Of a stretch of 7,629 nt of DNA, positions 1 through 6,512 are shown in pieces. Source of the DNA: Bacillota bacterium (GTDB lineage Bacteria; Bacillota; Clostridia; Saccharofermentanales; UBA5734); contig JAEXPB010000358.1 in NCBI GenBank assembly GCA_023438965.1, positions 1-7,629 on the forward strand. Reading direction: 5' to 3'. How positions within the stretch are numbered: position 1 is the first letter of the stretch; every line of letters starts with the position of its first letter. The notes below the pieces were generated by a model that worked only from the letters and a program-made list of their open reading frames with translations, was not told where the DNA came from and made no database searches. The position numbers and the translations under genes are program-made.

Positions 1-10
1 CCGGCCCCGG

Positions 11-568
11 TCAACGGCGGCGCAGCCGGGTGATATAAAACTGGATAAGCAGGCTGAGCGCCTGGTCGAAAATGACGATGGCCGCTTGCAGGCAGACGAA
101 CAGGGCCGGCCAGATCCAGCTGCCATACTGGCCAGCCAGACTCTGCAAGTCCGACCGGACAAACAGGCCGGCAGCCAGGATAGCCAGGCCGTTCCCGGCC
201 AGCAGCCTGACCAGGAAGGCCGGCAAGCGGGCGAAATTGCTGTCGACGCCAGCCCGGATGAGCGGGTACGGCCCGAACAGGATGATGAACGGCCAGGCGG
301 CGGCCAGGCCGGGATAAGCCAGGCTCAGCAGGGAGGCGGCCGCATAGACCGCCAGCGCGGTGCGAACATCCGTCTCGATGACTGCGATGGCCACGCCGAG
401 CGAGGTTAGCGCCAGGAAGGCCAAATCTGCCGTCGGCGCATAGAATTTGATGATCAGGAAAAACAGGATCAGGGCAGTCAGCAGACCGCCCCAGCTGATC
501 CGCCGGGTCAGCTGCCGGGCGCGAGCCGGATCAGCAGCAGCCACAAAGGTCACCGCCCATGCATTCAC
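11..568 (-). CDS. Uncharacterised six-helix membrane protein
   Basis: A 185-residue hydrophobic protein with about six predicted membrane segments, roughly at residues 24-43, 47-64, 68-85, 88-104, 117-137 and 150-175. It has a basic N-terminus (R16, R18, R22, R23) and ends in RLRRR. The segment WPFIILFGPYPLIRAG (92-107) resembles a motif I recall from small unnamed clostridial membrane proteins; no function is known to me. It is the last visible gene of the minus-strand set and overlaps the end of the J-domain gene, which suggests translational coupling. The start is uncertain. The longest reading begins with GTG at 568 and lacks a clear ribosome binding site. A GTG at 544 (residue 9) is preceded by GGTGA with five bases between, and would shorten the overlap from 38 to 14 bases. 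I am confident it is a real membrane protein, but not of its start or role. Confidence 0.72.
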   Translation of the reverse strand: MNAWAVTFVAAADPARARQLTRRISWGGLLTALILFFLIIKFYAPTADLAFLALTSLGVAIAVIETDVRTALAVYAAASLLSLAYPGLAAAWPFIILFGPYPLIRAGVDSNFARLPAFLVRLLAGNGLAILAAGLFVRSDLQSLAGQYGSWIWPALFVCLQAAIVIFDQALSLLIQFYITRLRRR

Positions 569-944
569 AGCAGGAATCGGCGCAGCACAGGCAGCTCAGG
601 GAGTTGCAAAGGTCGGCGCCGGTTGTGCCGGTCTGCCGGTAATATGGGCCGTTGCGCTGGCTTTGCTGCCATTGCGGATTCTGCCACTGCTGCTGCCACT
701 GGCCCTGGGTTCCGGCTTCCGTAGCGCCGGGATCGGACCGGTAGGCGCTCTGCTGGGTCGGGTTGTTCAACTGGTCATCGGCCTCGTTGATCTCCTGCAT
801 TTTCTCCTTGGCCAATTCCTCCAGCGGATGGTCTTTATAATTATCCGGATGGTACTTCTTGACCAGATCCCGATAAGCTTTCTTGATCTCGGCGGCTGAA
901 GCGCCGGGTTTGACGCCCAGAACCTCATAGGGGGATTTTGCCAT
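531..944 (-). CDS. Small J-domain protein with a cysteine-rich C-terminal tail
   Basis: A 137-residue protein. Residues 4-70 form a J-domain, the module by which Hsp40 co-chaperones stimulate the ATPase of DnaK/Hsp70: PYEVLGV at 5-11, helix II around 18-31 and the diagnostic HPD at 32-34. Helix IV is weak: the usual KR-A-YD pattern reads NPTQQSAYRSD. Residues 80-98 are rich in W and Q, with three W-Q units (W83, W87, W92). Residues 113-137 hold ten cysteines, including CC pairs at 120-121, 125-126 and 136-137, which suggests metal binding or disulfides. There is no G/F region, DnaJ-type zinc domain or client domain, so it is not DnaJ itself. The frame stays open upstream to 1013, but ATG at 944 is chosen because the J-domain begins there and AAAGGA lies ten bases upstream. 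It follows the DUF5685-like gene after 65 bases and probably shares its transcript. Confidence 0.88.
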   Translation of the reverse strand: MAKSPYEVLGVKPGASAAEIKKAYRDLVKKYHPDNYKDHPLEELAKEKMQEINEADDQLNNPTQQSAYRSDPGATEAGTQGQWQQQWQNPQWQQSQRNGPYYRQTGTTGADLCNSLSCLCCADSCCECMGGDLCGCC

Positions 945-954
945 ACTGTTCGTG

Positions 955-978
955 TCCTTTCCTGGTGGCCAAGCCACC
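955..978 (-). promoter_or_regulatory. Short hairpin abutting the J-domain gene's ribosome binding site
   Basis: On the minus strand the 65-base gap holds a perfect six-base-pair stem, GGTGGC / GCCACC with a TTG loop (978-964), directly followed by the Shine-Dalgarno-like AGGAAAGGA (963-955). The SD settles the start at 944. The hairpin has no T-run, so it is not an intrinsic terminator. It could stabilise the mRNA end or tune access to the SD, or it could be chance in GC-rich DNA. Confidence 0.35.
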
Positions 979-1009
979 GTAACCATTACGCGGCAAGGGT
1001 TTCCGTCGG

Positions 1010-1855
1010 TCAAAGCCGGGGCAGCCGTTCGCCCCGCAGCACCTGTTCCCTGACGGCAGGCAGTCCCTGCAGCACAATGTTGGCCAGCAGGCCGCTGTCA
1101 CGCTGATAAGGGAACAAGGCCGCTGTCCGGTCCAGATCCAGCTCCAGGCCGCGCAGCGCGGTCTCGGCGGCTGTGCGGGCTTCCGCCGGGCTGAGGTGCC
1201 GATACGGATTCCAGTTTCCATTATTGCAGTCGGCAGCGTAATCGTCAATTGCATCCAATAAATAAATCCAGTTGCCGAGTTGGCGGCCAAACAGGCCGAT
1301 ACCGCCGCGCACAGCCGGGTCGTCAGTGACCAGGGGCGCCGCGGCCGTGAAAATCCTTTCCAGCATGGCGCCGAAAACCGCGCCGGCCGCCGGGTCGGAT
1401 TCGCCTTGTTCGATCTGGTGCAGGCGTTCCAGTTCTTCGCTGATGATCCGGTCATACACCGGATATCGCCGGCGGGCCCGGCGCCCGGCCCGGTGCAAGG
1501 CGGCTTCCAGAGCCAGCCCGCGCGCAGCCCGGCCGTCGCGGACATCGTCCCGGGCTTTCTGCCAGGCCAGCAGGACAGTCAATCCGGCACACAATTCCAG
1601 GATAGGGCCGCCGCGGGCCATTGGCTTGCGGGCGAACGGATTGAGGATGCAGCCAGCCGGTTCGTCCGGCGGCTGGGTATCCGACAGGGATAGCAGAAGC
1701 ACGGCAAGCAGGGTCAGGTCATAACCGAGAGCCAGCCTGGGCAGTTGGCCGTAATCATGGCCGATCTGCTTGCAGATGCCGCAGTAAATGGACTTGTAAC
1801 GCGTGAATTCCCGGACCAGCAGTTCGGGTTTCAACGGACGGACATAACCAAACAT
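1010..1855 (-). CDS. DUF5685-like protein, function unknown
   Basis: A 281-residue, mostly helical, probably cytoplasmic protein. The opening MFGYVRPLKPELLVREF, then YKSIYCGICKQIG with C25-x2-C28, and a later C69-x2-NPFARKP match what I recall of the DUF5685 family of Bacillota, which has no established function. C89 is a further cysteine, so a four-Cys site (25, 28, 69, 89) is possible. Two acidic motifs stand out: KARDDVRD at 100-107 and LLDAIDDYAAD at 199-209, the latter followed by NGNWNPY. Their arrangement recalls class I isoprenoid synthases of the squalene/phytoene type, but this is inference. The ATG at 1855 follows GGAGG with a four-base spacer and encodes the typical family N-terminus. 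It is the first gene of the minus-strand set, transcribed from the AT-rich divergent region. The family assignment is from memory of motifs, not a search. Confidence 0.78.
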   Translation of the reverse strand: MFGYVRPLKPELLVREFTRYKSIYCGICKQIGHDYGQLPRLALGYDLTLLAVLLLSLSDTQPPDEPAGCILNPFARKPMARGGPILELCAGLTVLLAWQKARDDVRDGRAARGLALEAALHRAGRRARRRYPVYDRIISEELERLHQIEQGESDPAAGAVFGAMLERIFTAAAPLVTDDPAVRGGIGLFGRQLGNWIYLLDAIDDYAADCNNGNWNPYRHLSPAEARTAAETALRGLELDLDRTAALFPYQRDSGLLANIVLQGLPAVREQVLRGERLPRL

Positions 1856-1901
1856 CCTGCCTCCGGATATGGAATTGGCCGGTCCGTCAGCCCGGACTGG
1901 C

Positions 1902-1982
1902 TATAAAATGAAGTGAATCTATGTTATCATATTATCCGTTTATTAATTAAAGCAAAAGTGTGAATAAACAGAAAATCAGTAA
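1902..1982. promoter_or_regulatory. AT-rich divergent promoter region between the DUF5685-like gene and gltX
   Basis: This 81-base stretch has only 18 G or C bases (22%), in sharp contrast to the GC-rich genes on both sides, and it lies between divergent starts at 1855 and 2015. Candidate -10 elements are TATTAT (1930-1935) for the plus strand and TATGAT (1931-1926 on the minus strand). The minus one has a weak TTGCTT (1955-1950) 18 bases upstream as a possible -35. No good -35 is seen for gltX. The two -10 candidates overlap, so the promoters may compete. The gap is short and lacks the conserved T-box sequence, so a T-box leader for gltX is unlikely. Confidence 0.45.
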
Positions 1983-2014
1983 CGGGCCAGCCCCGGCTGA
2001 AAGGAGATTGTCCT

Positions 2015-3535
2015 ATGACCCAGACACCTGTCCGCACCCGCTATGCGCCGAGTCCCACCGGCTTCATGCATGTCGGCAACCTGCGCACTGCCTTGTATGA
2101 GTATCTGATCGCCCGCTCGCTCGGCGGGACGTTCATTCTGCGGATCGAGGACACGGATCAGGAACGCCAGGTGGAAGGCGCGGTCGAGGTCATTTACAAG
2201 ACCTTGCGGCAGGTCGGGCTGCGGCACGACGAAGGACCGGACATTGGCGGCCCTCACGGCCCCTATGTCCAGAGCGAGCGCCGGCATATCTACCGGCCAT
2301 ACGCGGAACAGCTGGCGGCCGCCGGTCACGCCTATTACTGCTTCTGCAGCAAGGAGCGCCTGGATGCCCTGAAGGCTGAAACCAGCGAAGCAGCCGGCTT
2401 CAGCGCCGGCTATGACCGCCATTGCCGCGAGCTGCCGGCAGCGGAGGTCCAGGCCCGGCTGGCCGCCGGCGAGCCGCATGTCATCCGCCAGAAGATGCCG
2501 CTGACCGGCGCCACAACTTTCGAGGATGCGGTTTACGGCTCGATCACTGTGGAAAACAGCGAGCTGGAAGATCAGGTTCTGATCAAGTCGGACGGTTTCC
2601 CGACCTATAATTTTGCCAATGTCATCGACGACCATATCATGCAGATCACCCATGTGGTCCGCGGCTCGGAATACCTGTCCTCGACGCCCAAGTACAACCT
2701 GCTGTACCAGGCCTTCGGCTGGGATGTGCCAACCTATGTCCACCTGCCGCTGATTGTCGGCAAAGACGGCCGCAAGCTCTCCAAGCGACATGGCGCGACC
2801 AGCTTCGAGGATCTGGTCGCCGATGGTTACCTGCCGCAGGCGATTGTCAACTACATAGCCCTGCTCGGCTGGTGTCCGTCCGACAACCAGGAAATTTTCA
2901 GTCTGGACGACCTGTGCCGCGTATTTACGATTTCCGGCATCAGCAAGTCGCCGTCGGTCTTCGATTATGACAAGCTGAGCTGGTTCAACGCCGAATACCT
3001 GCGGGCCATGGCACCGGATGCGTTTCTCGGCCTGATCCGGCCAGAGCTCGAGCGGGTGTTCGCCGGCCGGCTCCATGACGCGGCCCTGCTGGCGGAGCTG
3101 CTCCAGCCCCGTCTGGTCCGCCTGACCCAGATCCCGGATATGATCGGTTTCCTGACCCGGCGCCAGGATTATGCCCTGGAACTGTTCTGCAATAAAAAGA
3201 GCAAAGCATCGCCCGAGCAGGCGGCGCAGCTGCTGCCGGCCGCCCGGGACATGCTGGCCGGCCTGCCGGACTGGAACCGCCAGGCCATCCATGACAGCCT
3301 GCTCGAGCTGGCAACCCGTCTAGCCATCAAGACCGGCCAGCTGATGTGGCCGGTCCGGATCGCCGCTTCCGGCCAGGAAGTGACGCCCGGCGGCGCTGTC
3401 GAGATCCTGACCATCCTCGGCCGTGCCGAATCGCTGGCCCGGCTGCAGCTGGGCATCGACAAGCTGGCCGGACAGCCGGATGCCGCCAGCGCGGGCTGCG
3501 CCGACAACACAGCCGCCAATCGCACAAAGGAGTGA
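2015..3535 (+). CDS. gltX: Glutamate--tRNA ligase (GluRS)
   Basis: Cytoplasmic class I aminoacyl-tRNA synthetase that joins glutamate to tRNA-Glu using ATP; 506 residues, within the usual bacterial range. The Rossmann catalytic domain opens with YAPSPTGFMHVGNLRTAL (10-27), in which HVGN (19-22) is the HIGH signature. FILRIEDTDQER follows at 40-51, and the KMSKR loop is KLSKR at 254-258, followed by HGA. C109-x-C111 and the later YDRHC (133-137) occupy the zinc-motif region found in many GluRS; whether zinc binds cannot be told. The C-terminal half is the helical anticodon-binding region, ending in a polar tail of about 20 residues. ATG at 2015 has AAGGAG (2001-2006) eight bases upstream. It is the first gene of the plus-strand set. 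Because a GlnRS gene follows, this enzyme should be the discriminating type that charges only tRNA-Glu; that is inferred from context, not from residues. Confidence 0.97.
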   Translation: MTQTPVRTRYAPSPTGFMHVGNLRTALYEYLIARSLGGTFILRIEDTDQERQVEGAVEVIYKTLRQVGLRHDEGPDIGGPHGPYVQSERRHIYRPYAEQLAAAGHAYYCFCSKERLDALKAETSEAAGFSAGYDRHCRELPAAEVQARLAAGEPHVIRQKMPLTGATTFEDAVYGSITVENSELEDQVLIKSDGFPTYNFANVIDDHIMQITHVVRGSEYLSSTPKYNLLYQAFGWDVPTYVHLPLIVGKDGRKLSKRHGATSFEDLVADGYLPQAIVNYIALLGWCPSDNQEIFSLDDLCRVFTISGISKSPSVFDYDKLSWFNAEYLRAMAPDAFLGLIRPELERVFAGRLHDAALLAELLQPRLVRLTQIPDMIGFLTRRQDYALELFCNKKSKASPEQAAQLLPAARDMLAGLPDWNRQAIHDSLLELATRLAIKTGQLMWPVRIAASGQEVTPGGAVEILTILGRAESLARLQLGIDKLAGQPDAASAGCADNTAANRTKE

Positions 3536-3540
3536 CTTGT
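3527..3540 (+). promoter_or_regulatory. Ribosome binding site of glnS overlapping the end of gltX
   Basis: AAGGAG (3527-3532) lies in the last codons of gltX, just before its TGA, and sits eight bases upstream of the glnS ATG at 3541. It decides that start: the reading frame is open for another 65 codons upstream, but that stretch is gltX in another frame. The arrangement favours translational coupling of the two synthetases. Confidence 0.8.
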
Positions 3541-5259
3541 ATGAATGAAACCGACATCCTGGCGGGTGCGCCGACCGCCGACGCCCCCAGCCATTTCATC
3601 CATGAACTGATCGCCGCCGACATCGCCGATGGCGGCCGCTACGCCGGTCAGGCCGTGCATACCCGTTTCCCGCCCGAGCCGAACGGCTATCTGCATATCG
3701 GCCATGCCAAAGCCATCGTGATCGATTTCGGCACGGCCGAAAAATTCGGCGGCCTGTGCAATCTGCGGATGGACGACACCAATCCCAGCAAGGAGGACGT
3801 CGAGTACGTCGAGTCGATCCAGGAAGATATCCGCTGGCTCGGTTTCGACTGGGGCGACCGCTTCTACTACGCCTCGGACTATTTTCCGCAGATGTTCGAA
3901 TTTGCCTGCGGCTTGATCCGCCAGGGCCTGGCCTATGTCTGCGCCCTGACGCCGGACCAGATCCGCGAAACCCGCGGCACCCTGACCACACCGGCCACGC
4001 CCAGCCCCTGGCGCGACCGCCCCGCGACCGAGAGCCTCGACCTGTTCCAGCGGATGAAGGCCGGCGAATTCCCGGACGGCTCCTTGACGCTGCGGGCGAA
4101 AATCGACCTGAACTCCGGCAATTTCAACATGCGCGACCCGGTGCTGTACCGGATCCTGCGCGCCCGCCATCACCGGACCGGCGACCAGTGGTGCATCTAT
4201 CCGATGTACGACTACGCCCATCCGATCGAAGACGCCATGGAAGGCATCACCCATTCCCTCTGCTCGCTGGAGTTCGAAGACCACCGTCCGCTCTACGACT
4301 GGGTGATCGAGCATGTCGACGCCCCTTCCCGCCCGCGGCAAATCGAATTTGCCCGCCTTGGCATCAACCATACGGTCATGAGCAAGCGCAAGCTGCGCCT
4401 GCTGGTGGAAACCGGCCGGGTTGCCGGCTGGGACGACCCGCGGCTGCCGACCCTCTGCGGGCTGCGCCGCCGCGGCTATACGCCGGTGGCCATCCGCGCC
4501 TTCTGCGACCGCATCGGCGTCTCCAAGGTCAACAGCACCGTCGACTACGGCTTCCTCGAGCATTGCCTGCGTGAGGACCTCAACCAGAACGCCCGGCGGA
4601 TCATGGGTGTCCTGCGGCCGGTCCGCCTGATCCTGGACAATTACCCCGCCGACCAGACCGAGCAGTTCGCGGTGGAGAACAATCCGGAAAAACCCGAGGA
4701 CGGCACCCGTCTGGTTTCCTTCTCCCGCGAGCTCTGGATCGAGGCCGACGATTTCCTGGAAACGCCGGCTAAAGGCTATTTCCGGCTCTTCCCCGGCAAC
4801 GAGGTCCGGCTCAAGACCGCCTATGTCATCCGCTGCACCGGCTGTGACCGCGACGAACAGGGCCGGGTGACGGCCGTGCACGCAACCTACGACCCGGCGA
4901 CCCGCGGCGGCAACACGCCCGACGGACGCAAGATCAAGGGCACCATTCACTGGGTAGATGCCCGGACCGCCGTCGCCGCCGAAGTCCGCCTGTATGACAA
5001 CTTGTTCACGGTGCCGGATCCGGATGCGGCAGATCGTGATTTCCTGGATTTCCTCAACCCCGCTTCCCTGGAGACCCTGCAGGGCTGCCGGATCGAAGCC
5101 TCTGTCGCCGGCGCCGCGGCGCCGCAGTCCTATCAGTTCCTGCGGCTGGGGTATTTCTGCCTCGACCGGATCGACAGCCGACCGGATGCCCTGGTCTTCA
5201 ACCGCTCGGTGTCGCTGAAAGACAGCTTCAAGGTGGGCCAGGTAGTGCCGCAACCTTGA
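3541..5259 (+). CDS. glnS: Glutamine--tRNA ligase (GlnRS)
   Basis: Cytoplasmic class I synthetase that attaches glutamine directly to tRNA-Gln; 572 residues, close to the roughly 550 of E. coli GlnRS. The catalytic domain shows PPEPNGYLHIGHAKAI (44-59) with a perfect HIGH at 52-55, NLRMDDTNP soon after, and the loop VMSKRKL starting at 279. The motifs GWDDPRLPTL and NSTVDYGFLEHCLRED between the catalytic and anticodon domains are typical of GlnRS and separate it from GluRS. The C-terminal part is the two-barrel anticodon-binding domain, including TAYVIRC and a KIKGTIHWV segment. The start at 3541 is supported by its own SD and by the family N-terminus. It lies five bases after gltX. GlnRS occurs in only some bacteria and is thought to have come from eukaryotes; its presence makes the Glu-to-Gln transamidation route dispensable for tRNA-Gln here. 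Confidence 0.97.
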   Translation: MNETDILAGAPTADAPSHFIHELIAADIADGGRYAGQAVHTRFPPEPNGYLHIGHAKAIVIDFGTAEKFGGLCNLRMDDTNPSKEDVEYVESIQEDIRWLGFDWGDRFYYASDYFPQMFEFACGLIRQGLAYVCALTPDQIRETRGTLTTPATPSPWRDRPATESLDLFQRMKAGEFPDGSLTLRAKIDLNSGNFNMRDPVLYRILRARHHRTGDQWCIYPMYDYAHPIEDAMEGITHSLCSLEFEDHRPLYDWVIEHVDAPSRPRQIEFARLGINHTVMSKRKLRLLVETGRVAGWDDPRLPTLCGLRRRGYTPVAIRAFCDRIGVSKVNSTVDYGFLEHCLREDLNQNARRIMGVLRPVRLILDNYPADQTEQFAVENNPEKPEDGTRLVSFSRELWIEADDFLETPAKGYFRLFPGNEVRLKTAYVIRCTGCDRDEQGRVTAVHATYDPATRGGNTPDGRKIKGTIHWVDARTAVAAEVRLYDNLFTVPDPDAADRDFLDFLNPASLETLQGCRIEASVAGAAAPQSYQFLRLGYFCLDRIDSRPDALVFNRSVSLKDSFKVGQVVPQP

Positions 5260-5286
5260 ATAGCATACAGGAAAGAAGGACCGGAA

Positions 5287-6495
5287 ATGCTCGATTTTGA
5301 ATTCTGCAGCCCGACCCGTTTCATCTTCGGCCGGGAAAAAGAAAACGATGTCGGCCGTTGGGCCAAAACCTGCGGTGGCACACGGGTGTTGATCGTTTAC
5401 GGCGGCGGGTCAGTCATCCGCAGCGGTTTGCTGGAGCGGGTCACCCGGTCGCTGGAAGCCGCCGGGATCTGGTCTGCCCAGTTGGGCGGCGTCCAACCCA
5501 ATCCCCGCGATACGCTGGTTTATGCCGGGATCGAACGCTGCCGGCAGACACGCTGCGATCTGGTTCTGGGCCTCGGCGGCGGCAGCGCGCTGGACACGGC
5601 CAAGGCAATTGCCATCGGCGCCGTTTATGACGGCGATTTCTGGGATTTTTACGGACGGGGCCGGAAACCGCAAGGGCGGTTGCCGCTGGGGACAATTGTC
5701 ACCTTGCCGGCCACCGGTTCCGAGGGATCCAACAGCAGCGTGATTGTCCACGAAGCGGACGGCCGTTCGGAGAAAACCAAACGCGGTTTGCGCAGCGATC
5801 TGAACCGGCCGGACTTTTCGATCATCAACCCCGAGTTGACCTTCAGTCTGCCGGTCTGGCAACTGGCCTGCGGCATCTCGGACATCCTCTCCCACATCCT
5901 GGAGCGCTATTTCACGCAAACCGCCCAGGTCGGCCTGACCGACCGGCTATGCGAGGCCGTCATCCGCTCGGTCATCGAGAATGCGCCGGCCACGCTCGCC
6001 GCCCCGCCGGACTACGAAGCACGCGCCAACCTCATGTGGTCTTCGATGATCGCCCATAACGGTTCCCTGGGCGTTGGCCGTCAGGAGGACTGGAGTGTCC
6101 ACGCGCTGGAACATGAACTGAGCGGCCGCTATGACACGGCGCACGGCGCCGGTCTGGCGGCGGTTTATCCGGCCTGGCTGCAATACATGCTGCTGCGCGC
6201 GCCCGGCAAGATCGCCCAGCTGGCCAACCGTGTTTTCGATGTCCCCCTGGATCCGGCGAAACCGGAAAGCGTTGCCCGCGAGGGCATCCGACGGCTGGCC
6301 GGTTTCTACCGGTCCATCGGGCTGCCGGTCAGCCTGGGCGAATTGAACGTGAACAAGGCAGATATCCCTGCCATGGCCGCCCGGACCAAACGGAATCCGG
6401 ACGGCACCTGCGGTTATTATCTGCCTTTGCATGATGAAGATATCATGGCCATTTACGAACTGGCCTACGACTGGTCCACCAGCCAGCTCGACTGA
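5287..6495 (+). CDS. Iron-containing alcohol dehydrogenase, butanol dehydrogenase/YqhD-like
   Basis: A 402-residue cytoplasmic group III (iron-type) alcohol dehydrogenase, expected to interconvert aldehydes and alcohols with NAD(P)H. The N-terminal nucleotide-binding half has VLIVYGGGSVIRSG (34-47) and the signature GLGGGSALDTAKAIA (95-109), then TLPATGSEGS (139-148). The C-terminal helical half supplies the metal ligands expected for the family: D199 and H203 in SDILSHILE, H272 in HALEH, and H286 in AHGAGL, so the active site looks complete. The YGGGS turn and overall layout are closest to the YqhD/BdhA-type branch, whose members often prefer NADPH; the real substrate cannot be read from sequence. 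ATG at 5287 has AAGGA (5276-5280) six bases upstream. It follows glnS by 27 bases with no terminator, so it is probably co-transcribed although functionally unrelated. A fermentative role in aldehyde reduction or detoxification is a reasonable guess. Confidence 0.93.
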   Translation: MLDFEFCSPTRFIFGREKENDVGRWAKTCGGTRVLIVYGGGSVIRSGLLERVTRSLEAAGIWSAQLGGVQPNPRDTLVYAGIERCRQTRCDLVLGLGGGSALDTAKAIAIGAVYDGDFWDFYGRGRKPQGRLPLGTIVTLPATGSEGSNSSVIVHEADGRSEKTKRGLRSDLNRPDFSIINPELTFSLPVWQLACGISDILSHILERYFTQTAQVGLTDRLCEAVIRSVIENAPATLAAPPDYEARANLMWSSMIAHNGSLGVGRQEDWSVHALEHELSGRYDTAHGAGLAAVYPAWLQYMLLRAPGKIAQLANRVFDVPLDPAKPESVAREGIRRLAGFYRSIGLPVSLGELNVNKADIPAMAARTKRNPDGTCGYYLPLHDEDIMAIYELAYDWSTSQLD

Positions 6496-6512
6496 CCGCC
6501 GGCCGGATTGTC

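Noticed and set aside
945..1013. An N-terminal extension of the J-domain protein to 1013
   Set aside because: The extra 23 residues cover the intergenic hairpin and SD, and the J-domain begins directly after Met at 944.
925..1545. A 206-codon minus-strand open frame overlapping the DUF5685-like gene
   Set aside because: It is an out-of-frame reading of the DUF5685-like gene, rich in R, P, W and C as expected for a GC-rich shadow frame.
1856..2014. A T-box riboswitch leader for gltX
   Set aside because: Only 159 bases are available including the divergent promoter, and neither the conserved T-box sequence nor a terminator hairpin with a T-run is present.
1976..3292. A 438-codon open frame on the minus strand, opposite gltX
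   Set aside because: The same codon-aligned mirror effect applies: no family motif is seen and it lies almost wholly inside a certain GluRS gene.
3346..3540. An N-terminal extension of GlnRS from an upstream ATG
   Set aside because: The extension overlaps gltX in another frame, shows no GlnRS similarity, and a good SD sits just before ATG 3541.
3169..5253. A 694-codon open frame on the minus strand, opposite glnS and the end of gltX
   Set aside because: It is exactly codon-aligned with glnS, so its openness follows from the rarity of TTA, CTA and TCA codons there. It has no recognisable domain, and glnS on the other strand is unmistakable.
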